From Phytophthora colocasiae (taxonomy: Eukaryota; Oomycota; Peronosporomycetes; Peronosporales; Peronosporaceae), in the NCBI GenBank assembly GCA_018806915.1, contig JAGKQI010000104.1, positions 434,001 through 498,000 on the forward strand: a DNA stretch of 64,000 bases, in the 5' to 3' direction. Under the pieces are notes generated by a model that saw nothing but the letters and a program-made list of their open reading frames with translations, did not search any database and was not told where the DNA came from. Position numbers and translations under genes: made by a program. Numbering within the stretch: the stretch's first letter is position 1; every line of letters begins with the position of its first letter. Shown here piece by piece: positions 43,694 to 52,705 of this stretch.

Positions 43694-44700
43694 ATGCCTC
43701 GCGGCAAGCAGTTAAGCCAGGAAGAATGCATGAAGATAAACAAGCTGCTAAGAGAGGGAAAAAGCAACAGAGCAGTGGCAAATGAGATTGGACGCAGTGA
43801 GACGGCTATAAGGAACTACTTAAAGCGCGGCAATGCTTCATTAGTGACCAAGAGAACCAGGAGAAGGCCAAAATTGAATGACCGAGAGTCGAGGCGTGTT
43901 GTTTGGCTGGCTGTAGCGCGAAATCTATCAGCTTCCCACATATCTAGTCATTTGCCATGCCGTCCTAGTAAGTCTACCGTGCTACGTGTGCTGCGTAAAC
44001 ACCGCTACATCACATTTGCTAAACGCAAACTCACTCCAACCATCAAGCCTCACCACAAGAAGGCTCGAGTGGCTTTTGCGGAACGTTACCGTGGCAAACG
44101 CGTATTCTGGCGGCGCGTGGTGTTCACAGAACGAAAAGAAGTTCAATTTGGATGGCCCTGATGGGTTCCGTTACTACTGGCATGACATGCGAGCCGAGCC
44201 GAAATACATGTCGAAGCGGGTGAACGGTGGGGAAGCGTCATGATTTGGGCAGGGGTGAACTGGTACGGCAACACCGAGATCGTCTTTTTAAAGGGCAAGC
44301 AAGGTGCTAGCAACTACACTGAAACTCTTCGCAGCAGCTTGCTACCTTACATGAGAGAACTTAAGTCGAATATTGGCGATTTGGACCCAATATTTCAGCA
44401 CGATAACGCGTCCATTCACTCGGCAAGACTCACGAAGGACTTCCTCGCGGTAAATAACATTACTACGCTACCATGGCCGGCGAAGAGCCCGATCTCAACA
44501 TCATAGAGAACGTTTGGGGACTTCTGGCTCGCAAAGTATATGCAAACGGTCGCCAATTTGAGAGGGCCGCCGATTTGATCAAACAGATCAAGTTAGAGTG
44601 GTCTCGAATTGATCCAACGTACATTAAAAAGTTAGTTAGGAGTGTTCCTAAGCGACTGGAAGCGACACGGTTGCTGAAAGGCTCGAAGACTCCCTACTAG
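43694..44700 (+). pseudogene. Tc1-like transposase, three frameshifts
   Basis: The ATG at 43694 opens an N-terminal helix-turn-helix pair (IGRSETAIRNYLKRG; LSASHISSHLPCRPSKSTV). The DDE catalytic part reads in pieces: the first Asp region shifts near 44130, a second shift occurs near 44230 before the IWAGV-type strand, then QHDNASIHSA gives the second Asp, and a third shift near 44490 precedes LNIIENVWG with the third acidic residue. Each break is a single-base indel. A full-length protein would be about 335 aa, but the copy is non-autonomous. Confidence 0.88.
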
Positions 44701-44724
44701 AGCCCAACCAATTTTGGCAAGTAG

Positions 44725-44926
44725 AGTGCGTTTATACTTTTGACCCGAGCCAAAACATGTTTTTTGCCGATTGCTCTTGAACGACACCAGCTTTTCCATT
44801 TCTCCGTTTTGCATACGTTTTCTATTGTCGTCCAGTAGTCTGTAAGGGTTGGTTTGGCTGGAAACACTGAAGATGGTTTTCAGGAAAGTCAATTTTCTGG
44901 TGCGTTTATAATTCCGGCGTGCACTG
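44725..44926 (-). repeat. Right terminal inverted repeat of the Tc1-like element
   Basis: Reverse complement of the left end with a few mismatches; it ends at the TA duplication. Confidence 0.9.
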
Positions 44927-44928
44927 TA

Positions 44929-45586
44929 TCTTGGCTCCTTTTCATTTAGCCGGCGAACACGGCGGGCGGTTTCTATCCTGAGCTAAATCTACAGGAGATT
45001 CTGTGGACAACTCGAGATTCGTGTTCTGCAGCAACACGCAGGTTTGTTGCGGGGCCAGCGAATCTGTCAATCGGCGAATCTCCACCATCCCAACGACAAA
45101 TCGGGAATGAAAACGCTCGCCCCGTCAATAGCAAAACGAGGTAGCCGGTCCACAGTGAATGATCGAAATCTTGCGAAGACCTCGCACTGCAAAGAATGTG
45201 TGTGCGTGGTAGCATACATGAAGCTTGCATTGCCATCTCACCGTGTGCAAATACTGTCAGCAGCTATACGGCTACGAACGTACAAAGGCAAAGGTACTCG
45301 TAGTTATACTTGCAGGCGTGCCGTTAGCGTTTTGCCAGATTCAAATGCCATATTTGCATAGACGGGCCTTACGATTGTCACTCAAGTAGCCCTAACCGAT
45401 TCAAGATTCGAAGTCGGTAAACAGAATAGAATTCAAAAGCATTGAATCGTTTCCGAATCTAGATTCAAAAAAAGAAAACTATTAGCGATTCAGTATGCCC
45501 CACAGCTTGCCCTCAGAAACGCGCTCCTCGCAGCCAGTCTCATTTCCGATTCCGCCCCGCCGAGCGCAAGTGCATTCCATTGTCTA
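44929..45586. other. Intergenic, 658 bp, no supported gene
   Basis: It lies between the Tc1-like element and the HSF-type gene. Short open stretches on both strands show no family resemblance. It presumably includes the upstream region of the HSF-type gene. Confidence 0.4.
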
Positions 45587-46345
45587 ATGAACGTGCAAGA
45601 CCTTCTTTCGAGTGAAGTGGTGCCTGAGTGCCCTCCGTCGCCCACAATGTCGGCATGTTCGACCTCTAGTTCAGCTTCATCGAGTTCCAGTGAGACGGCC
45701 CCGAAGCGTGGCTGGGTGGCCCCGTTCTTGCTGCACTTACACCAGATGCTCCGTCGCGAGGACTCGAAGATCATTCGTTGGGCCGTGGATGGTATGGCCT
45801 TCCAGATCCTGGACAAGGACGCTATGGCTACGCAGATTCTGCCCAAGTACTTCAAGAACAAGAACTTTTCGAGTTTCCAGCGCCAACTCAACTACTTCGG
45901 CTTCCGCAAGTGGAGCAAGGCCCGTGCGCAGTTCCCCACCTACAGCCGCGAACACTTCACGCGCGACAACTTCAGCGAGATGTCACTTGTCAAGCGCCAG
46001 AGCAAGAAGTCCCGAAAGCGCAAAGCTAATGCCGATGAGGAGCAGTTGTCGGCGAAGCGCGTGGCCTTGGCATCGACTACTTTCGCTGAAAAATGCAAGC
46101 CTATCCTCCCACGCCCTACTGCTGTCTCTCCAGAGGTGATCGTAGCTGCTCCAGTCATGTCTTATCAGCAGCCCCCGAGCTTGTCCCCGCCGATGCACCC
46201 GGCATCAACCTTCAGCCTCCCTGTGCTGTCCCCTACCCGAAAGGTGAACAGCGGCTACAAGCTGCCGTCCATTCGGGAGCTGTCGCTCTCTAGCGCTCTG
46301 CCGTACACGGCCATCGGTCCGATCCGACCCCGCCTCATGGCCTAA
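45587..46345 (+). CDS. Heat-shock-factor-type DNA-binding protein (252 aa)
   Basis: Residues ~42-140 are an HSF DNA-binding domain: VAPFLLHLHQML, IIRWAVDGMAFQILD, LPKYFKNKNFSSFQRQLNYF and GFRKWS with the recognition helix. A basic stretch (KRQSKKSRKRK, ~145) can serve as nuclear signal. Heptad-rich HR-A/B trimerisation repeats, usual after the domain in HSFs, are not visible. The rest is Pro/Ser-rich with a conserved-looking KLPSIRELSLSS near the C-terminus. The first 38 residues are Ser/Pro-rich. Single exon. It could bind heat-shock-element-like repeats as a monomer or through partners, which is inferred. Confidence 0.85.
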   Translation: MNVQDLLSSEVVPECPPSPTMSACSTSSSASSSSSETAPKRGWVAPFLLHLHQMLRREDSKIIRWAVDGMAFQILDKDAMATQILPKYFKNKNFSSFQRQLNYFGFRKWSKARAQFPTYSREHFTRDNFSEMSLVKRQSKKSRKRKANADEEQLSAKRVALASTTFAEKCKPILPRPTAVSPEVIVAAPVMSYQQPPSLSPPMHPASTFSLPVLSPTRKVNSGYKLPSIRELSLSSALPYTAIGPIRPRLMA

Positions 46346-46501
46346 GTGTTATTTTAATGTAGTTAACCCCAAATAATTTATTTATCCAACAATATTTCTC
46401 GAAAATCCGACCGTTTGACGGCACCACTTCAAGTTCTCTTGCTGCAAAGCACCAGTCGTGCAGGGATTCCTAAAGGACGGAGAACTCCATTACCTTAGCC
46501 C

Positions 46502-48439
46502 ATGCATTTGCTACTACTCGCGCTGTTGCCATTGGCAAATGCCTGTACGATGATAGCGGTGGGGCGCAACGCGACAGTCGACGGTTCTACTTTGGTGGCG
46601 CACACTGACGACGCTGGTTTTGGTGCTGCCGACCTTCGAATGGTGCGTGTGCCAGCGCAGGATCACGAACAAGGAGCCATGCGTCACGTATACAACGTTC
46701 AACCAGGCTACCCGCGCATCGTGAGCACCCAGCGAGGGCCCGAGTACCAGCCAAAGAACGACGAGCAGGTCATGAAACCACTTGGTGAGATTCCACAGGT
46801 ACCGCATACCTACGGATACTTTGACCAGGATTACGGATTCATGAACGAAGTGCAGCTCAGTATTGGAGAGAGCACGAGCGGCGGAAGGACGGTGGGTTGG
46901 CCCACTGATGCTGGTCCCCATGGATACAACATGTTCGGCATTGGAGAGCTCACTAAAGTGGCTTTGGAACGCTGCGACTCTGCCCGTTGTGCAATCCAGA
47001 CAATGGGCGATCTGGCTGTTAAATATGGGTTCTACAGTGAAGATAGCGGCGATCCTGCCAAGCCTGAGTACGTGAGTGCAGCAGAGACCCTGGGTGTTGC
47101 TGACCGCTATGGAGAAGTGTGGGTTTTCCACGTCTTGACTGGTCCGCATAATACTAGTGCAGTTTGGGCTGCTCAACGAGTGCTGGATACACACATAGTT
47201 GTGGTGGCTAACGGCTTCGTGATCCGTGAAATAGATCTCGACAATCCCGACCAGTTCATGGCGTCGGAGAATGTGTTGTCCTTCGCTGAAGAAATGGGGT
47301 GGTGGGAGCCGAAGAAAGAGAAATTCGATTTTACTGTTGCGTACGCTTCCCCAACGCCAGATCCTGTGCGTGCGCTGTACATGGGTCGCCGTATATGGCG
47401 CGTGTTTGATCTTGTAGCGCCGTCGTTGCAGCTGGACTCTCGTCTTGGGCACTACCCGGAGTTTCCTACGTACCCATTCTCAGTTGAGCCGGACAAGAGT
47501 CTCGATGTGGCCGACGTGACACATTTGCTGCGTGACTACTTCCAAGGTACTTCATACGACTTGTCAAAGGGCCTAGCAGCAGGGCCATTCGGGAATCCGA
47601 TGCGGTGGGGAGGCGATGAAAAGGGTGTGGTAGGCGGCTGGGAACGGCCTATTTCCATGTATCGCACGGTCTTTAGTTTTGTGTTGCAGGCGCGTGCTTA
47701 CCTTCCCGATGCAGTCGGTGGAGTGGCTTGGTACGGCCAAAGCTCGCCGCATGCGTCCGTGTATGTTCCATTCTCTTGTGCACAGCAGGAAGTGCCTTCA
47801 GCTTACGTCCTAGGAAAGGAGAGCGAATTTACACATGGATCAGCCTGGTGGGCGTTTAGCTTCGTGAACAACTGGAGCATGCTTCGGTTTGATGCTATCA
47901 GCAGGGATATCCGAGCTCAAATAGTTGAATTGCAGAAGGCTTGCTTTGCCGAGCGCAAGACTATGGAACATCATGTCACTCACACGAAATCACTGTCGAC
48001 AACCGAAGTACGCGCGTATCTGCAAGAGCAATCGAACCGATTGGCTTCTCGAGTCATTGACGAGTGGTGGTTGTTCGCATGGAAACTAGTGGGTAAGTTC
48101 GCGGATGGCTACATCACCACTGGAGAAGCCCCAGAGGAAATGGGAATGCCCGGATATCCGGAGTGGTGGCTCAAGCTCAGCGAGTTTTCCAAGTGGCCAG
48201 GTGAGACTTTGGTACCACCGCACATTCCAGAGTTGGAAAGGCAGCTTCAACTGTTTCAAAGTAAGCAGAATGTCGGTGCCAATATCGGGGTGCAGGATTC
48301 TGGTGGTGGTGGGAACACGTCGGCTTTTTCAATCGTTCAGGTCGGGATCGGGGCTGTTATTGGTGGGGTCGTTGGAGCTTTCGCTGCATGGTTTGCTGCA
48401 CAGCGTCAAATGCGGTCCGGGTACCAGTCTATTACTTAG
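46502..48439 (+). CDS. Peptidase family C69 (dipeptidase), secreted or membrane-anchored
   Basis: 645 aa. A short hydrophobic signal peptide (MHLLLLALLPLANA) is followed directly by CTMIAVGRNATVDGSTLVAH, the N-terminal nucleophile Cys block of the C69/PepD family, so signal peptidase cleavage alone could expose Cys15. Other family features are the GYPRIVS region, QLSIGESTSGG and DQFMASENVLSFAEE. A C-terminal transmembrane helix (QVGIGAVIGGVVGAFAAWFA) is followed by a short polar tail, a type I anchor. C69 enzymes cleave dipeptides. Surface or vacuolar placement is inferred. Single exon. Confidence 0.9.
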   Translation: MHLLLLALLPLANACTMIAVGRNATVDGSTLVAHTDDAGFGAADLRMVRVPAQDHEQGAMRHVYNVQPGYPRIVSTQRGPEYQPKNDEQVMKPLGEIPQVPHTYGYFDQDYGFMNEVQLSIGESTSGGRTVGWPTDAGPHGYNMFGIGELTKVALERCDSARCAIQTMGDLAVKYGFYSEDSGDPAKPEYVSAAETLGVADRYGEVWVFHVLTGPHNTSAVWAAQRVLDTHIVVVANGFVIREIDLDNPDQFMASENVLSFAEEMGWWEPKKEKFDFTVAYASPTPDPVRALYMGRRIWRVFDLVAPSLQLDSRLGHYPEFPTYPFSVEPDKSLDVADVTHLLRDYFQGTSYDLSKGLAAGPFGNPMRWGGDEKGVVGGWERPISMYRTVFSFVLQARAYLPDAVGGVAWYGQSSPHASVYVPFSCAQQEVPSAYVLGKESEFTHGSAWWAFSFVNNWSMLRFDAISRDIRAQIVELQKACFAERKTMEHHVTHTKSLSTTEVRAYLQEQSNRLASRVIDEWWLFAWKLVGKFADGYITTGEAPEEMGMPGYPEWWLKLSEFSKWPGETLVPPHIPELERQLQLFQSKQNVGANIGVQDSGGGGNTSAFSIVQVGIGAVIGGVVGAFAAWFAAQRQMRSGYQSIT

Positions 48440-48645
48440 ATACTCGAACGGGATGGATTTCCCTTTGCAGCTCTTCTGACAAACGAACTATGATCTGCCC
48501 GCTACCTACATCTCAAAGTGGCTTGACCCCAGCAACTGCAAGACGATGTAGCTTCAGCTAGTGTCTACCGTGGTGTATCATTGATAACAGAAAACTACAA
48601 GTGGTTCATCCGTTCACCGCTTATCTATCACGAGATTGCCACCAT

Positions 48646-50487
48646 TTAGTATCTCTTGTGCGGCTCCTTGTAGTTCCGCTTGGTTGCTGGAGTTGCGGAA
48701 CGCGAACGCCTGTGCGGTCGTCCTTCACGCGTGCTAATACTCGGTGAAGCGCTTCGGGTGCTACGGCTGCCCTTGTGCGAATGATTACTACGAGGACGGC
48801 CCGTTTCATTGTCACTGAAAGTTCTCCATGAGCTACCGCCCTGCTTTCCGTCGCCTTCACGCTTCTTACGTCCATGAATTGACGCATAGTTTCCCGTATT
48901 CTCTTTGGCGAATCTCTCCAGTTCTCCTGGGCCTTTCGACTTGGGTTTTCGGGAATTGACAGGCTTGGAAGCGGCAATTAGGCCGGGAGTGTCCATTAAT
49001 CCCATCGCTCGCAACGTCTTCTTCTGCAGCAACGGCACCTTTTCCAGACCAATAAGTTGGCTATAGAGTGCACCCGTCTCAACAAGCTTCGTTTTCGACA
49101 TCTTCAATTTCTTGAGGTTCGAGTTGTAAAAGCCCAAAAAGGCTGCATAAGCCTTCTCTGCAGATTGCTCCAGTTCATCGTGAGAACGAACATTGGCGAG
49201 GGCTCGCGTGGTTCGGTAGTTCTGCTGATCAAGCTGAGGACGCTGCTCCAATTCAGTTAATGGTAGATCAGCCAGGTCTCGTAGCATTGCCTTTTCAAAG
49301 TCAGCTAGCACTAGAACGCCATGACCTTCCATACCTGCGCGAGCTGTCCGTCCTAGCCTATGAATGTACTGATCACGGTCCGTAAGACCCACTTGAAGAA
49401 CAAGCGACACGTCTGGGTAGTCTACACCACGCGCTGATACGTCGGACGAAAACATGATCACCTTCTTGCCCTTACGGAAAGCATCCGCAGCCTTAGTACG
49501 TGCCGATTGGCTCTTGCGCGAATGCATCTCCAACACATTTGGGAAACCTGCAGCTTGGAAGAGTTGCGCCATGAACTGCGCGGACCGTGCAGTTGGCAAG
49601 AAGACAATGACCTTGTACGCAGGTAACTGCATGTGTTGCTCTAACACGCCTTCCACCACTGGGATGACGTCTTGCAGGTCGCACACGACGTACTCTTGCA
49701 CTGCTTGAGTGTTGGTCTGTTGGTCATCACCTTCAATCGTATCCACAAACGCGTAATTATCCTTTAGAGCTACATCCTTGAGCTCTTCGGTCGCTGTCGG
49801 CAGTGTCGCACTGAAAAGCAGCGTCTGTCGTTCTTTCGGTAAATGATCGATGATCCGCATAATATCGCGGCGGAATCCCATGTCCAGCAGACGGTCGGCT
49901 TCATCCAGCACCAGCACTTGAAGACCATCTAGCCTTTGTCTAATACGTCCACTGTTATCTTCGAGATGCGCCTGGAGTCTTCCAGGGGTAGCCACCAGCA
50001 CGTCGATCCCTGCAGACTGCGTAAGCTCCTTCACGTCCTTGTTCACTGAACTTCCACCCACAAAGCAAGCAGTACGTAGTCCATGAGCGTCCGTTAGCTT
50101 CACCGCTTCGACTGCGATCTGCTGCGCCAATTCTCGCGTCGGAGAGACCACAAGTGCCGAAATTTTGCCCTGTTTCGACTGTGGATTCTTCAACATCCGT
50201 TCCAACGTAGGCAGTAAGAATGCAATGGTCTTGCCATTTCCTGTCTTCCCTTTGGCCAACACATCGCGTCCATTCAGTACCAATGGTAGAGTATCCTTCT
50301 GCACATGCGTCAAAAACTCATAGCCCATCTCGCGCGTCAAGACATCCTTGGACTTTTGGCTAATAGGCAACGAAGCGAACGTAACGTCGCTCAGATAACC
50401 ACTAGAAGAGGCCCATGGGATGCAGCTGGAGCGGAAACCACGAGAGCCATTAGACAAGAGCGATGACAAGCGGCGTGACGTCCACAT
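48646..50487 (-). CDS. DEAD-box RNA helicase, Mss116/RH26-like, probably mitochondrial (613 aa)
   Basis: The ATG at 50487 gives an N-terminus of Arg/Ser without acids (MWTSRRLSSLLSNGSRGFRS), fitting mitochondrial import. Helicase motifs: KTGNGKT, PTRELA, TPGRL, DEAD, SAT, VSARGVDYPDV and HRLGRTAR. The ARGVDYP block and order match the yeast Mss116 and plant RH25/26/31/48 branch, which act as RNA chaperones in intron splicing and translation of organelle RNAs. The C-terminal ~110 residues are basic and Ser/Arg-rich. Its closest relative in the window is the helicase at 52706-54427. Single exon. Confidence 0.9.
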   Translation of the reverse strand: MWTSRRLSSLLSNGSRGFRSSCIPWASSSGYLSDVTFASLPISQKSKDVLTREMGYEFLTHVQKDTLPLVLNGRDVLAKGKTGNGKTIAFLLPTLERMLKNPQSKQGKISALVVSPTRELAQQIAVEAVKLTDAHGLRTACFVGGSSVNKDVKELTQSAGIDVLVATPGRLQAHLEDNSGRIRQRLDGLQVLVLDEADRLLDMGFRRDIMRIIDHLPKERQTLLFSATLPTATEELKDVALKDNYAFVDTIEGDDQQTNTQAVQEYVVCDLQDVIPVVEGVLEQHMQLPAYKVIVFLPTARSAQFMAQLFQAAGFPNVLEMHSRKSQSARTKAADAFRKGKKVIMFSSDVSARGVDYPDVSLVLQVGLTDRDQYIHRLGRTARAGMEGHGVLVLADFEKAMLRDLADLPLTELEQRPQLDQQNYRTTRALANVRSHDELEQSAEKAYAAFLGFYNSNLKKLKMSKTKLVETGALYSQLIGLEKVPLLQKKTLRAMGLMDTPGLIAASKPVNSRKPKSKGPGELERFAKENTGNYASIHGRKKREGDGKQGGSSWRTFSDNETGRPRSNHSHKGSRSTRSASPSISTREGRPHRRSRSATPATKRNYKEPHKRY

Positions 50488-50520
50488 GCTCAATCCGAAA
50501 TTGGTAGGTCACATGGTGGT

Positions 50521-50553
50521 TATTTTTAGCCGGCTGAAGATTGGCTAAAAATA
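50521..50553. promoter_or_regulatory. 11-bp inverted repeat in the helicase/TMED divergent promoter
   Basis: TATTTTTAGCC (50521-50531) and GGCTAAAAATA (50543-50553) are perfect complements around an 11-base spacer, within the 143 bp separating two divergent start codons. It may be a regulator site or a hairpin in the 5' leader. Confidence 0.35.
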
Positions 50554-50630
50554 TCTGTAGCCTGGACACTGAATCTGATGATTTGAGACTCCCATTATCC
50601 GATTGACGACACACCCCCAAGCACTTAACG

Positions 50631-51492
50631 ATGGCGCTAGGACAACTGCTGCGTGTGGCAGCCTCGCTCGCTCTGTTGGTGGCGGTCCCTACGCCCTCAG
50701 ACGCTTTGATCGTCAAGCTGGACGGCCGAGTGGAGGAGTGCTTCCACGAATATGTACGCACGAAGCGTACAGCCTTCATGAAGATCGGTGTATTGGACTC
50801 CACGGGCGCCTACGACGTGCGATTGAAGGCGTTTGGACCGTTCTCGTCGTACCCGGAGGAGGAAAACGTAGACAAAAACTTTTTCGACCAATTAGTGGTG
50901 ACGCCGCACGATGAAATGGACCAGAACGTCGAGCACAGCGGCTTCAACTTCGAGTCGGAGCACCGAGGTGGATGGTACCGCTTCTGTCTTGACAACATGC
51001 ATGACGGCAGATCCAGGACGGTAGAATGGTACACGTCCTTCGACCTGTCGAACGAGGATGATCTTGGTGAAGAAGACAAGCTGGATGAGCAAACACGTCA
51101 AGGTGAGTGCTTCTTGTGTTAATTTGGGGTCTTTAGAACTCAAAACTAATCATGACCGTTACAGAGCACATGGTTGGTACGAAGACGTCACTGGAGCGGT
51201 TGCAGACGCTGCTCCAGCTGATTCGCAATGAGCAGGATTACTACCGTGCCCGAGTACACCGCCATGTTCAGAGTACGTTTGTTGGTTAGCTAAGTGGTGG
51301 AATTTATCCTGTCACTAATGATTTATTGGCATTGATTTTTGTTCTGCAGCTCTTGAAAGCAGCAAGTCCCGTATCATCTACTACACAGTGTTCGAGATGG
51401 TTGTGCTGGGTGCTCTGTATGGTGCACAGTCGTTCCTACTGCACAAATGGTTTAGTGACCGCGGGTACATCTCCAAGCGCCAATGGGCATAA
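50631..51492 (+). CDS. p24/emp24 (TMED) family cargo receptor (240 aa)
   Basis: Exons 50631-51102, 51165-51272 and 51350-51492 join to 241 codons. A signal peptide (~1-25) is followed by a GOLD domain with the two Cys (VEECFHEY and YRFCLDN), a coiled-coil stretch (SLERLQTLLQLIRNEQDYYR), a transmembrane helix (VFEMVVLGALYGAQSFLL) and a short cytosolic tail ending KRQWA. p24 proteins cycle between ER and Golgi in COPII/COPI vesicles and sort GPI-anchored and other cargo. The tail lacks a classical KKxx. Length and order are as usual for the family. Confidence 0.92.
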
Positions 51493-51682
51493 GAGAAGGA
51501 TGGAAATGCAGCTTAGATTTAAGGCAGCATGAAGTAGCGCTGCCGTCTTTGCAGCTGGCTGGAGGGAGGTTGTGCCTACGAGCTTAGCAAAGCATTATCG
51601 CGGTGATAGAGATTTCCAATGCCGAAATACTACCTTTTTGTACGAAACCTTGTTCTAGTGCCCTACTGTTGCCTCTCTACGT

Positions 51683-52504
51683 TTAGTTGTCAACCATTTC
51701 CATCTCTTGGATAACTCGCTGACATTGAAGCTGACGATCTTGAGCACTGGCAGCACTTCCAGCGCAATTCACTATCACCTTGTAAGGATTTTCGCCATCT
51801 TCACTTTCCTCCACCGACAAATAAAAAATTGTGTCACTCAGCTGTGTTGGGACAAAGCGATATCTGCCTTGCTGGAATGTCAAAATGCCATCGATTGGAC
51901 TCAGATCGAGGACCTCCCTCACTCGTGTCAATGAGATATTGTCAGACATTGCCGCCACCTCCGATGCATCGGGTACAGCACCTTCCTGTCCACTCTGCAC
52001 AGCTTGAAATGTGCCTCCTTGAAAGAAAAACACGTGGAACGGAGTGCGTTTAGTGAGAGGCTGCTGCGTGCCAGGACTGATGCACTCCAGCTCGATGAAT
52101 CCAGTGACTGGTCCAATCAGGTCTTGAACCGAAGCTTGCAACTGCACTAATTGCCCTGCAGCCAGTGACTCAAGCGTCGTAGAAAAGAAACTCGTCTCGG
52201 ATGCGTGCAATTGTGCACTGATCTTCATGCGGCCTAACATGATCTGTGAGCGGTTCTCTACATCAATGAGAAGCGTTCCATTCCTGTCGTACGTTGAGGA
52301 CACGAGAAGGTTCTGCATCATGGCCGTCTCCATCACCTCATTCATCATGCGCATCACCTGTGCACTCTGCGTTAAGCTTTGCCCCACGCGTTCGAATACC
52401 GACTCGAACGACTGCTGTAGGCCGCCCGCATAGGTCTCGAGCATCTTCGCCATCTCGTCCATCGTTTCAAATGGAGGAATCTCAAAATTTACAGTGATAG
52501 ACAT
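51683..52504 (-). CDS. Unknown 273-aa protein
   Basis: Single exon, ATG at 52504. I do not recognise the family. Residues ~15-65 are predicted helical (DEMAKMLETYAGGLQQSFES and a Met-rich stretch following), then ~70-240 read like beta strands (LLIDVENRSQIMLG, GFIELECISPG, RTPFHVFFFQGG), and the end is a short acidic helix (CQRVIQEMEMVDN). No signal peptide or membrane segment. It lies between the TMED gene (convergent, 190 bp) and the second helicase. Confidence 0.65.
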   Translation of the reverse strand: MSITVNFEIPPFETMDEMAKMLETYAGGLQQSFESVFERVGQSLTQSAQVMRMMNEVMETAMMQNLLVSSTYDRNGTLLIDVENRSQIMLGRMKISAQLHASETSFFSTTLESLAAGQLVQLQASVQDLIGPVTGFIELECISPGTQQPLTKRTPFHVFFFQGGTFQAVQSGQEGAVPDASEVAAMSDNISLTRVREVLDLSPIDGILTFQQGRYRFVPTQLSDTIFYLSVEESEDGENPYKVIVNCAGSAASAQDRQLQCQRVIQEMEMVDN

Positions 52505-52705
52505 GGGTACACATGGTCAAGTTGCCTTTCACCGATACATGTACAACGAAGAAACACACACAACTAACTTGTACAGTAGTCAACCGACTCATCCTTCGTT
52601 GCAATAAATTACGATTGGGTTCTAATGATGAGGAAGTCACCTGGCGTTCAGCTATGAAAATCTGGAGTTAATTCAATTGCTTTCAGCACAGCGACCACGA
52701 TTGAC

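Larger units (their letters stand above)
43363..44926 (+). mobile_element. Tc1-like transposon with long IR/DR ends (1564 bp)
   Basis: Both ends start CAGTGCACGCCGG and are flanked by TA (43361-43362, 44927-44928), the Tc1/mariner target duplication. The inverted repeats are about 200 bp (43363-43562 and 44725-44926) with few mismatches. Each carries ATAAACGCAC near the outer edge and again at the inner edge, an IR/DR layout known from Sleeping Beauty-type elements. The transposase inside is broken. Confidence 0.92.

Noticed and set aside
46514..47452. 312-codon minus-strand frame
   Set aside because: Antisense to the C69 peptidase.
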